This document shows, one piece after another, positions 23,779 to 31,531 of a DNA stretch of 41,840 nucleotides (within the stretch, counting starts at the first letter, position 1; every line of letters starts with the position of its first letter). The notes under the pieces were generated by a model. That model was not told the origin of the DNA and did no database searches. It worked only from the letters and a program-made list of their open reading frames with translations. This stretch comes from Candidatus Poseidoniaceae archaeon. GTDB taxonomy: Archaea > Thermoplasmatota > Poseidoniia > Poseidoniales > Poseidoniaceae. The stretch spans positions 1 through 41,840 of the forward strand of contig DUKM01000002.1 of the NCBI GenBank assembly GCA_013329255.1, read 5' to 3'. The translations under genes and the position numbers were made by a program.

Positions 23779-26588
23779 TTGTGATGTCAGGAGGTTACCG
23801 TCAGCAACCCGGTGGAGCCGGGAAAATAACACGAAAAGACGGCAAGCGCGTCGCTGGAAAGCAAGCATTCCCTCCACCTGGCTCGGGCGGTTCCAACCCA
23901 ACCATGGCACCGAGAGATCTCGATTTTATCCCTGAGATGGTGGGCGGCAAAGAAGCCCAACCAGCAGGCGCCCACGTGCACGATCGTGCGCGGACTGGCA
24001 CTTCTGTTGGGAAGCCAACCGCTCTGGTTGATTCGAACGCAAAGGTGACCGGCCAAGCTTGGTACGGCGATGACGTACGTCTAGCCAACGAAGTGATTGG
24101 CAAAATCCTCCGCTCGCCACATCATTACGCAAGAATAAAATCGATTGACACTTCCAAAGTTGAAGCCCTCCCCGGCGTTTTAGCAGTCGCCACTGGCGCA
24201 GATTCCCCTCACCAATTCGGTGTGCTTCCTGTGACCAAAGACGAACACGCTATGGCCGTTGAAAAGGTAAGGCACGTCGGCGATCTTGTCGCATCTGTGG
24301 CAGCGGTTGACGAAGCGACGGCGATGGCTGCACTCAACCTGTTTGAAGTCGAATACGAAGTGTTGGAACCTGTGTTCGACCCAAAGAAGGGTTTGGAAGA
24401 CGCTGATGAGCCAATTCACTGGCGAGGTAAGTACCATTTGGCTCGAACCAACGTCCAAAAACGGGTGTTCCAAGAATTCGGAGATCGCTCTCTTGTTGAA
24501 AAGCCGCTTGCTTCCTCTCATGGCAAGTGGAAAATGGCCGGTGTCCATCACGGGTTCACTGAACCTCACGCTGTTGTTGCCCATTGGGATCCAAACGGTA
24601 GATTGCAACTCTATACGCCTCAGCAGGTTCCTCACTACACCCACAGGGCTCTCGCTACGGTCTTGGATGTGCCAATGCACCAAATCAACGTCATTCGAAC
24701 CTTTGTCGGTGGCGGTTTTGGCGGAAAATCAGATCCTTTCCCGCACGAAATGTGCGCCGCCATCCTCGCTCGTAAATCCGGCCGACCTGTTCGCATTACC
24801 TTTGATCGAGAAGAAGTGTACTGGATCAACCGTGGGCGGCACCCAAGTCATATCGAAGTGAAGATGACAGCAGATGAAGAAGCTCGTATCTCTGGGTTTG
24901 ACATCGATGCTCTGATTGACGGCGGAGGTTTCGCTTCATTCGGCCACGTCACTTCCTACTACAACGGCGTGCTCGCTACAGCGCCTTACGAACTGGGCTC
25001 GTTCCACTACACCGGCGCTCGCGTCTGGACCAACAAACCAGCATCCGGTGCAATGCGTGGCCACGGTGCCGTGAACACTCGGTGTGCTGTTGAAGTTGGT
25101 TTGGATGAAATGTCCGAGCAGATGCAAGTTGATCCAATCGATCTTCGTCTTGCCAATCTATTGCCTCCTCACAGCCGAACCATCAGCGGCTTCCGAATCA
25201 CTTCCAACGGAATGCGCGAAGCCCTCGAAAAGGTCCGTGAAGGCTCAGAATGGGACAATAAGTTCCGCCAAATGCCGCTTGGAAAGGGCCTTGGCATTGG
25301 ATGTGGTTTCTTCATTTCAGGTTCTGGATTGCCAATTCACTGGGATCCAAACCGATTCCCTCACGCAACGGTCCACATCCAAGTGGACATGGATGGAGGC
25401 GTCACGGTTCATACGGGCGCTGCAGACATCGGACAAGGTTCGACAACCGCCGTTGCTCAGGTCGTCTCAGAAGTGCTTGCATTGCCCCTTGAAATGATTC
25501 ATGTTCGAAGCCATGAAAGCGATACATCACCCGTCGATTTGGGTTCTTACTCGAGTAGGGTCACCTTCATGAACGCAAACGCAGCCATCCGGGCAGCGCT
25601 TGAAATCCGTGAACAAATACTCGCTGCAGCTTGGGAAATCCTTGGTTACCATCCGAACAATTTGGTGCTCAACGATCGCCGGATTTACTACAAGCACGAC
25701 CCTGCAATTGGCGTTTCTTATCTGAAAGCCCTGCACAAGGCACAGGAAGACAAGGGTGCGCTCATAGCAAGCGGTGCCTATCGTTCTCCACCAATGGGTG
25801 GCGTCCACAAAGGCGCAGCAGCAGGTCTGGCTCCCGCATACTCCTTCTCTGCTTATGTTGCAGAAGTGGATGTCGATGTGGAAACTGGCATCATCAAGTG
25901 CACCAAAGTTTGGGCCGCTCACGATTGTGGAAAAGCACTCAACCCGCTTGCTGTCAAAGGCCAAATCATCGGCTCATGTCACATGGGACTGGGCCAAGTT
26001 CTCTCTGAGAAAATGGTTTATGGCCGCACCGGGCATTTACAAAACCCAAACCTCTTGGAATACAAAATCCCATCCGTGCATGAAATGCCGCACGTGGTTC
26101 CAATCATCATCGAATCTTGCGATCCTGAGGGGCCTTTTGGTGCCAAAGAAGCAGGTGAGGGGCCACTTCTTCCAATTCTACCCGCTGTGGTCAACGCGGT
26201 CTACGACGCCATCGGCATTCGTCTGCGCGACCTCCCTCTCACGCCAGATGTTGTGTTCAAGGGCATCGAGAAAGCAATGAAGGCTGCTGGTGCTGACGAT
26301 CCGCTGGATCTTAAATCACCTCGAGTCACGCACGGCGACTTGCAACCGGTTTTGGTCAAGCGAGCGGCAGAACACAAAACGCGAGATCAAGCGCGACAAC
26401 GCAGCGAAGACACCAGTCAGTATGTCAACGGCGTCTTGTTCGGCTTTGATCCGAACATCCCGCTTGAAGACCAAGTGGAAGGTTGGCGCACGGCCACCGA
26501 ACCAGATCCTGAGCAGCTGGCTGAACTCGGCCTGGCCGGAAAGGCTTGGCTCAAAAAAGAACAACGACACATGGGCGGTGATGAATGA
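23775..26588 (+). CDS. Molybdenum hydroxylase large, molybdopterin-binding subunit (HcrA/CoxL-like)
   Basis: Catalytic subunit holding the Mo cofactor. Of 937 residues, the first 75 are a Gly/Pro/Lys-rich extension; the family domain starts at VGKPTALVDSNAKVTGQAWYGDD. Seen further on: HGFTEPHAVVAHWD (E263), TPQQVPH, the cofactor box GGGFGGK (312-318), GAMRGHGAVN (425-434), a GQGSTT cofactor stretch, and KEAGEGP near 791-797, whose E795 is the candidate active-site base. The CO dehydrogenase loop AYRCSFR is absent, so it is not a form I CODH. KEAGEGP and the FAD partner point to the 4-hydroxybenzoyl-CoA reductase side of the family. The C-terminus has about 100 extra residues. It overlaps both neighbours by 4 bases. 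The actual substrate is unknown. Confidence 0.93.
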   Translation: MIVMSGGYRQQPGGAGKITRKDGKRVAGKQAFPPPGSGGSNPTMAPRDLDFIPEMVGGKEAQPAGAHVHDRARTGTSVGKPTALVDSNAKVTGQAWYGDDVRLANEVIGKILRSPHHYARIKSIDTSKVEALPGVLAVATGADSPHQFGVLPVTKDEHAMAVEKVRHVGDLVASVAAVDEATAMAALNLFEVEYEVLEPVFDPKKGLEDADEPIHWRGKYHLARTNVQKRVFQEFGDRSLVEKPLASSHGKWKMAGVHHGFTEPHAVVAHWDPNGRLQLYTPQQVPHYTHRALATVLDVPMHQINVIRTFVGGGFGGKSDPFPHEMCAAILARKSGRPVRITFDREEVYWINRGRHPSHIEVKMTADEEARISGFDIDALIDGGGFASFGHVTSYYNGVLATAPYELGSFHYTGARVWTNKPASGAMRGHGAVNTRCAVEVGLDEMSEQMQVDPIDLRLANLLPPHSRTISGFRITSNGMREALEKVREGSEWDNKFRQMPLGKGLGIGCGFFISGSGLPIHWDPNRFPHATVHIQVDMDGGVTVHTGAADIGQGSTTAVAQVVSEVLALPLEMIHVRSHESDTSPVDLGSYSSRVTFMNANAAIRAALEIREQILAAAWEILGYHPNNLVLNDRRIYYKHDPAIGVSYLKALHKAQEDKGALIASGAYRSPPMGGVHKGAAAGLAPAYSFSAYVAEVDVDVETGIIKCTKVWAAHDCGKALNPLAVKGQIIGSCHMGLGQVLSEKMVYGRTGHLQNPNLLEYKIPSVHEMPHVVPIIIESCDPEGPFGAKEAGEGPLLPILPAVVNAVYDAIGIRLRDLPLTPDVVFKGIEKAMKAAGADDPLDLKSPRVTHGDLQPVLVKRAAEHKTRDQARQRSEDTSQYVNGVLFGFDPNIPLEDQVEGWRTATEPDPEQLAELGLAGKAWLKKEQRHMGGDE

Positions 26589-27562
26589 TGCTGATGCCTC
26601 CATTTACCCTCCATCACCCTACAACAGTCGACGAAGCATGTGAACTTGCAGCCGAGTTAATGGCTGCTGGCGAATCCTTTGATTGGGTCGCTGGCGGAAC
26701 CGATTTGCTGGCCAATTACAAATGGCACATCAACACCAAGCCGCACGTCATTTCGCTCGCACGAATCGAAGGAACATCGACCATTTCTGCAAATGAACTC
26801 GGTTGCATGATCCGATTGGCGGACTTGACCGAAGCCAACGGTGTGCATCCCGTCATCGTTCAAGCAGCCTCAAAGGTCGCTTCATCGTTAATCCGAAACA
26901 ACGCAACCTTGGGTGGCAACCTCTGTTTGGACACACGATGCTTCTGGTACAATCAAGGTGAAGATTGGCGGCGTTCGATTGACTGGTGCCATAAAGCAGA
27001 TTGTGGTACCGGCGCAGATTGCCGTGTGATTCCAAACCAAAACACACTCTGTGTGGCCACCTATCAGGGCGATATTGCACCTACGCTGATGGTGTTGGGT
27101 GCCAGCGTGCACCTCATCGGCCCAAACGGGGCCCGCACCGTGCCAATTGACGCCTTCTACCAACTCGACGGGATCAAGAAGAACGTGCTTGAAGAAGGAG
27201 AGTTCCTTCTCAAAGTGACGCTCCCAGACGATGCAGCAAAGCGCACAGGCTCGTACCAAAAGCTTCGAGTTCGCGACACATGGGATTTCCCCGAAGCAGG
27301 TGTTGCCGCATCGTGGATTGAAGGCGATCCAGCATCGCTTGTCATTGCCACAACAGCGCTTGAATCAATTCCACGTTGCCACCCTGACGAAGTCGCAGCC
27401 ATCTTTGCCGATGGCTGGAGTGGTGCAGCCTCAGTGAAGGCCCTTTCTTCTGCTATGCAAAAGAGCGTTAAGCCGGTGAACAACACCGCTTTGCCACCTC
27501 GATACCGCAAGTCAATGGTTCGTGTGCTCACCAAACGAGCAATACAAGGGTTGCTGGAGTGA
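26585..27562 (+). CDS. Molybdenum hydroxylase FAD subunit with extra Fe-S loop (HcrB-like)
   Basis: Medium subunit that binds FAD between VAGGTDLL (35-42) and TLGGNLC (108-114). Right after the second box comes a Cys-rich insertion not found in ordinary CoxM/XdhB: DTRC (C119), DWC (C135), C140, C146 and C156. The spacing C119-C135-C146-C156 closely parallels the four ligands of the additional [4Fe-4S] cluster in the beta subunit of 4-hydroxybenzoyl-CoA reductase, and the DTRCFWYNQ surroundings match too. In that enzyme the cluster supports electron input for a ring reduction. This subunit is therefore the best evidence for the enzyme's subfamily. At 325 residues the length is normal for HcrB. 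Its last codons contain the ribosome site (GGAGTGA, 27556-27562) for the next gene. Confidence 0.92.
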   Translation: MMLMPPFTLHHPTTVDEACELAAELMAAGESFDWVAGGTDLLANYKWHINTKPHVISLARIEGTSTISANELGCMIRLADLTEANGVHPVIVQAASKVASSLIRNNATLGGNLCLDTRCFWYNQGEDWRRSIDWCHKADCGTGADCRVIPNQNTLCVATYQGDIAPTLMVLGASVHLIGPNGARTVPIDAFYQLDGIKKNVLEEGEFLLKVTLPDDAAKRTGSYQKLRVRDTWDFPEAGVAASWIEGDPASLVIATTALESIPRCHPDEVAAIFADGWSGAASVKALSSAMQKSVKPVNNTALPPRYRKSMVRVLTKRAIQGLLE

Positions 27563-27567
27563 TTAAG

Positions 27568-28548
27568 ATGACGCGAAGCAACCTTCTCTTCACCCTTGTC
27601 CTCCTGCTAACGGTTGGGTTAAGCCTGCCACCCACGGTTGTGGCGCAAGATCAATTTGAGGCGCCCAGTTGGACGCTCGGATGGTCGACAGACATGGACG
27701 ATGGCTACACCGTTGAGTTGGACGATGATTGGGATATTGAGGGCGAAATCGTTGCCTATGTGGAGAACACAAGAATGAGTCAAGTGCAACTCGAGTTGAC
27801 CTATGAGGTCAACACGTGGGTTCCATTCACATTCAGCGGGCCGGAGACGATTACAGTCGGTGCAGGGGAAAACAAGAGCTTCACCATATCGCTCGTGACA
27901 GATAACGATGCAGATGTTCGCGAATACAACCCTGATAACAATTCCATGCTGACGGTTATGGCCGAAGAAAAGGTCGGCGATACTTCCACTGAAACACAAG
28001 AGATCGAAGGCGACATTCACGTGCCAAAAATGTTCAATTTGCGGCCTGAAGTGACCCTTTCCAATGATGATCTCTATGCAGGTTCATCGGTTGAAATTTC
28101 AATCCAAATTCTCAATCTTGGAAACGCTAAGGATGCCGTTAAGGAAGCATCTGCACAGGTGAGAAGTTGCCCACACCTTTCGGTCGAAGGTTTGGATGCT
28201 TTGGCCAACACGGTCGTTGAAACAACCGATGCACGAAACGGCAAAGACACCTTCTCAACGTTGACGCTCGTCGCTTCAGAGAGCCAACCTCGCAGAGCGT
28301 GTGAACTTACCATCTCAATCATCTCCGAGGGCGATAACGCCGCCCGAAGCACAACCTTCGACGTCGAAGTGTTTGCCTACGATGGTGAAGAGAAACCCTC
28401 GAGTGATTCGGGCGACAGCGACGACAGCGATACCTCGGATGACGGGCTCAACGTTGAATCGAACACGCTCCCCGGCTTCCTCGCTTTTGAGACGATCCTC
28501 ATGCTTGCAACATGCAGTGTGCTTCGCCGGAAAAAGACAACCCTTTGA
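27568..28548 (+). CDS. Secreted surface protein with PGF-CTERM-like anchor
   Basis: A 326-residue exported protein. A signal peptide (about 1-26, LLFTLVLLLTVGLSLPPTVVAQ) is followed by two beta-sandwich-like repeats (about 35-145 and 150-270; NLRPEVTLSNDDLYAGSSV and ILNLGNAKDA are typical of CARDB/APHP-like domains), then a Ser/Asp-rich spacer (about 275-295) and the tail PGFLAFETILMLATC with a final RRKK. This tripartite ending (PGF, hydrophobic stretch, basic end) is the archaeosortase A sorting signal. The Ser-rich spacer may be glycosylated. ATG 27568 has GGAGTGA 5 bases upstream; GTG 27559 is possible. It overlaps or abuts the molybdenum operon, yet those subunits lack signal peptides, so a shared function is not evident. 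Confidence 0.78.
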   Translation: MTRSNLLFTLVLLLTVGLSLPPTVVAQDQFEAPSWTLGWSTDMDDGYTVELDDDWDIEGEIVAYVENTRMSQVQLELTYEVNTWVPFTFSGPETITVGAGENKSFTISLVTDNDADVREYNPDNNSMLTVMAEEKVGDTSTETQEIEGDIHVPKMFNLRPEVTLSNDDLYAGSSVEISIQILNLGNAKDAVKEASAQVRSCPHLSVEGLDALANTVVETTDARNGKDTFSTLTLVASESQPRRACELTISIISEGDNAARSTTFDVEVFAYDGEEKPSSDSGDSDDSDTSDDGLNVESNTLPGFLAFETILMLATCSVLRRKKTTL

Positions 28549-28737
28549 ACAAAACGCAATTTTCTTACACTTTTGAGGAGAAATCCTTCATAATTTTGTG
28601 CATAGGGGGTATATGAACCTCTTGTCCTATGAAAATTCTACGGAGCACTCATGGAGAACCATTATGAGTGGAGCGAAGTTCCGACAGATGTCTTTACGAG
28701 CAATTGCAACGCGAGATGATGAACAGGAGGGAGAGAA
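28549..28737 (+). promoter_or_regulatory. Longest intergenic region: probable terminator and promoter of the MoxR island
   Basis: This 189-base gap separates the molybdenum/PGF unit from the MoxR island. The first 30 bases are T-rich (AATTTTCTTACACTTTT, 28558-28574), which could terminate archaeal transcription. TTCATAATTTT (28586-28596), preceded by GAAATCC, is a candidate TATA/BRE pair, and GGTATATGAA (28608-28617) is another. AGGAGG at 28725-28730 is the ribosome site of the next gene, 7 bases before its ATG. I see no convincing small gene here. Confidence 0.35.
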
Positions 28738-30324
28738 ATGGCAGAAACAGAAGGAAAAAAACTCTCCGTCGAATCCTGGCTCAAAGTTGGGTTGATGGCC
28801 TCGCTCGTACTTTCAGTTGCCCTCATTGGATTGGTCAGCTTCAACAAGCAGACCGTGCTTTCTCCCTACGCTACAGCAGACAATGAATACTCCAACCAAC
28901 AGTTAACTTCGATGCGAGCGGATTTCTCAGAAATAGATTACTCAATCGCTAACACCATGTCTACGCCCATGCTCGTCAACGATTGGCAAGATCCTCATCG
29001 TACCATGCTTGTCATTGCGGGCCCAGAAAAACCATTCGACGCCGCAGAAGCCTCAGCGCTGTATGACTTCGTCACAAAGAAAGGGGGCAAGGTCATTCTT
29101 GCAGCCAACTCCACGAACGCTCAACTGGTCGCTGACCAATTTGGTGTCAAGTACTTCGGAGACATGGTCCTCGATGACCAACGGTACTATGAAATGTCCA
29201 ACGAACTCGATGAAGTTCAACCTGGGGACTACCGGCGCCTTTGGGCTGCGGCAAGTCTTCGCGCCAACGTCACCGAAATGGGCGATGAGCGGTTGATTCC
29301 TTGTGCACAGGGTAACTTGGACATTGGCGTTTACGACAACTGCCGCCTTCCAGTCTTGTTCCACCGCCCCACAGCCATTCAGGTCCTTGACGACCAAACT
29401 GACACCAACCGTGACATCAATGTCTTAGCGGCTGCATCAACCTCCGCCGTGATCGTCGCTGATTCGAGCAACATCGACATTAACAGCGACAAAAACCCAA
29501 CACTTGGTGAAGGAAAAACCGGACTGATTGTTCGAATTGACTATCCAGGAATCAACGTCTTGGACGTTATGGAAAACAAGGATCAAGGCGAAGTCTCTGT
29601 CACTGGTTCAATTGTCTTTGTCGCCGACCATTCCGTGTTGGCCAACCACCTTTGGGACAAAGACATCGCTGAAGAACTCGGCTACCAACAGTGCAGTTCT
29701 CCGTTCTATGTTGAGCAAGGCCACAACTGCTGGAACTCAGATTCTAACGGCCTCTCCGACGCTCAAGGCGACACAACATGGAACGGCAACGGGCAATACT
29801 TCCAAGCGCTCATGCAGGACATGATGGAAAAAGACAATGAGGAGATTTCCACAACCGTGACTCGATTCAACTCCAACTTCTACATCGTGTTTGATGAGAG
29901 CCGTCACGTGTCCAGCGCCCTCGCTTCGCCTTTTACTGAGGCTATGGGCGCCGTCGTTCTGCTCACAAGCGATGTTGTCCTCAAGTGGCTGATTGTCCTC
30001 AATCTGTTCGCCCTCCTCGCTATTGCGATCATGGTGGTACCAGAGAAAGAAAACTGGCGCCACGTGTTCGATCTCACTCGATTTAGAGAGCGTCCCAAGA
30101 AGGTCGACGCCACCCAGTATCAAATGCGCACCCGGGAAGCATTGCTCTCCAAGGTACGTCAGTTCAACGACTTGACGCGTGATGAATTCATGCGCAAATC
30201 CCCAGCGGAAATCATGCAGATGGTGCGTGATCCGCGATTGGTGGAACTTATCAGTTCCAACCGCATCTACTCCAGCGAAGAATTGCGAGAGGTAATCCCG
30301 CATATCCGACGTTGGGGAAATTGA
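28738..30324 (+). CDS. DUF4350-like membrane protein of the MoxR island
   Basis: A 528-residue protein with a transmembrane helix at about 15-35, a large outside domain (about 40-400), a second helix at about 413-435 (LKWLIVLNLFALLAIAIMVV) and a cytoplasmic tail of about 90 residues rich in Arg/Lys and helices. The outside domain contains the pattern KGGKVILAANSTNAQLVADQFG and a late FDESRHVSS, as in DUF4350 proteins, which are GATase-like and are regularly encoded beside MoxR and DUF58 genes. Four cysteines in the domain (C193 and C204 region, C318, C329) may pair. It begins the island after a strong AGGAGG site, and moxR follows 19 bases later. Exact role unknown; perhaps a scaffold. Confidence 0.72.
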   Translation: MAETEGKKLSVESWLKVGLMASLVLSVALIGLVSFNKQTVLSPYATADNEYSNQQLTSMRADFSEIDYSIANTMSTPMLVNDWQDPHRTMLVIAGPEKPFDAAEASALYDFVTKKGGKVILAANSTNAQLVADQFGVKYFGDMVLDDQRYYEMSNELDEVQPGDYRRLWAAASLRANVTEMGDERLIPCAQGNLDIGVYDNCRLPVLFHRPTAIQVLDDQTDTNRDINVLAAASTSAVIVADSSNIDINSDKNPTLGEGKTGLIVRIDYPGINVLDVMENKDQGEVSVTGSIVFVADHSVLANHLWDKDIAEELGYQQCSSPFYVEQGHNCWNSDSNGLSDAQGDTTWNGNGQYFQALMQDMMEKDNEEISTTVTRFNSNFYIVFDESRHVSSALASPFTEAMGAVVLLTSDVVLKWLIVLNLFALLAIAIMVVPEKENWRHVFDLTRFRERPKKVDATQYQMRTREALLSKVRQFNDLTRDEFMRKSPAEIMQMVRDPRLVELISSNRIYSSEELREVIPHIRRWGN

Positions 30325-30343
30325 AAATCGGAGGACAATAGAC

Positions 30344-31495
30344 ATGCAACCCCCTACCCCACCCGCAGCCCCGCCCGCGCCAGCGCCGCCAATGCCAATG
30401 GCTCCAGCCGCCCCCGCAGCACCTGTTGCGCCAGCACCACCAATGCCGGCAGCACCAGCACCAGCAGCACCAGCGGCCCCAGCCCCAGCACCAGCAGCAC
30501 CGGCCGCTCCGGCCCAGCCGAAGCACCAAGCCACACCCGAGGTCAAAGCTCGCTTGACCCACGTCGGCGCAATCTCTCAAGCGATTGCTGCTGAAGTGCA
30601 GAAAGTGATTATCGGTAAGCCCCACGTTATCGACAACGTGTTGATCAACATCTTGTCGAACGGTAACCTTCTCTTCGAAGATTACCCTGGTTTGGCGAAG
30701 ACCTTGATGACCAACACCTTCGCTGATGCGTTGGGTTGCGATTTCAAGCGTGTCCAATTCACGCCTGACTTGCTCCCTGCTGACATCACAGGTACCAACA
30801 TCTACGACGCAAAGAAGGGTGAATTCACCTTCAAGCCAGGACCTCTGTTCTGCAACCTTCTTCTTGCTGACGAGATTAACCGTGCTCCTCCAAAGACCCA
30901 AGCTGCTTTGCTTGAGGCTATGCAAGAGAAGCAGGTGACCATTGGTACGGTTACTCACAAACTCCCTGCACCGTTCATTGTTATGGCCACTCAAAACCCG
31001 GTCGAGCAAGAAGGTACCTACCCGCTTCCTGAAGCACAACTTGACCGTTTCATGTTCAAGATGTCCGTGGGCTACCCAGACCGTGCTGACGAAGACGAAA
31101 TTCTGCGCCGACGTATTGCTCGTGGTAAGGACGCCGTCGATGTCGATGTGATCACTGACCCACAGCGAGTTATCGCTATGCAACAAGCTTGTGAAGACGT
31201 TTACGTCGACCCTGCTCTCCGCATGTACATGGTCGAAATCGTGTCACGAACCCGTGAAGATCCTCGTGTTCTTGTCGGTGCTTCGCCCCGTGGTTCCCAA
31301 GCATTGCTCAAGACATCCCGTGCAGCAGCAGCCCTTCGTGGTCGTGACTTCGTCACACCTGACGACATCAAGGCTGTCTCTGAACTTGCTATCGCACACC
31401 GAATTATTCTCAAGCCTGAGCATCAAATCAAAGGCCTTGAGCCTGGTGAAGTGATTCAAGCGATCCTACGAGAAGTCCCTGTGCCAACTGTTTGA
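30344..31495 (+). CDS. moxR: MoxR-family AAA+ ATPase with Pro/Ala-rich N-terminal tail
   Basis: AAA+ chaperone-like ATPase thought to remodel or activate client complexes, usually with vWA or DUF58 proteins. After a 59-residue tail made almost only of Pro and Ala, the AAA core has Walker A DYPGLAKT (K119, T120), ITGTNIYD, Walker B LLLADEINRAPPKTQAALLEAMQE start (172-179), sensor 1 ATQNPVEQEGTYPLPEAQLDRF and sensor 2 ASPRGSQALLK. The first Gly of the P-loop is Asp, which is common in archaeal MoxR. The 383-residue length exceeds the usual 310-330 by the tail. Ribosome site GGAGGA (30330-30335) is 8 bases from the ATG. Confidence 0.93.
   Translation: MQPPTPPAAPPAPAPPMPMAPAAPAAPVAPAPPMPAAPAPAAPAAPAPAPAAPAAPAQPKHQATPEVKARLTHVGAISQAIAAEVQKVIIGKPHVIDNVLINILSNGNLLFEDYPGLAKTLMTNTFADALGCDFKRVQFTPDLLPADITGTNIYDAKKGEFTFKPGPLFCNLLLADEINRAPPKTQAALLEAMQEKQVTIGTVTHKLPAPFIVMATQNPVEQEGTYPLPEAQLDRFMFKMSVGYPDRADEDEILRRRIARGKDAVDVDVITDPQRVIAMQQACEDVYVDPALRMYMVEIVSRTREDPRVLVGASPRGSQALLKTSRAAAALRGRDFVTPDDIKAVSELAIAHRIILKPEHQIKGLEPGEVIQAILREVPVPTV
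30347..30520 (+). repeat. Low-complexity Pro/Ala-coding tract
   Basis: Codons 2-59 of moxR are nearly all CCN and GCN, with short reiterations of CCAGCACCAGCAGCA type, giving much higher GC than the flanks and a strong strand asymmetry. On the opposite strand this creates long spurious Gly/Ala frames. The tract is prone to length change by slippage. The encoded segment should be an extended, uncharged linker. Confidence 0.85.
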
Positions 31496-31531
31496 GTTGA
31501 CGGACGTTACTTGAATTGAATTGAGGTGTTG

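Noticed and set aside
23131-23910. 259-codon minus-strand frame over the molybdenum small subunit
   Set aside because: Antisense to a gene with all eight Fe-S cysteines; Cys/Trp-rich and without motifs.
23775-26588. Form I CO dehydrogenase as identity of the large subunit
   Set aside because: The AYRCSFR active-site loop is not present, and the FAD subunit has the HcrB-type cysteine loop.
28598-28795. Possible 65-codon gene in the longest intergenic region
   Set aside because: It has no ribosome site, runs 58 bases into the next gene in another frame and has no recognisable sequence.
29737-30546. 269-codon minus-strand frame full of Gly and Ala
   Set aside because: It is the antisense shadow of the moxR Pro/Ala tract and the DUF4350 gene; the composition is a by-product of CCN/GCN codons.
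30251-31186. 311-codon minus-strand frame rich in Trp, Cys and Arg
   Set aside because: It lies wholly antisense to moxR, whose AAA motifs are complete; the composition is unlike any real protein here.
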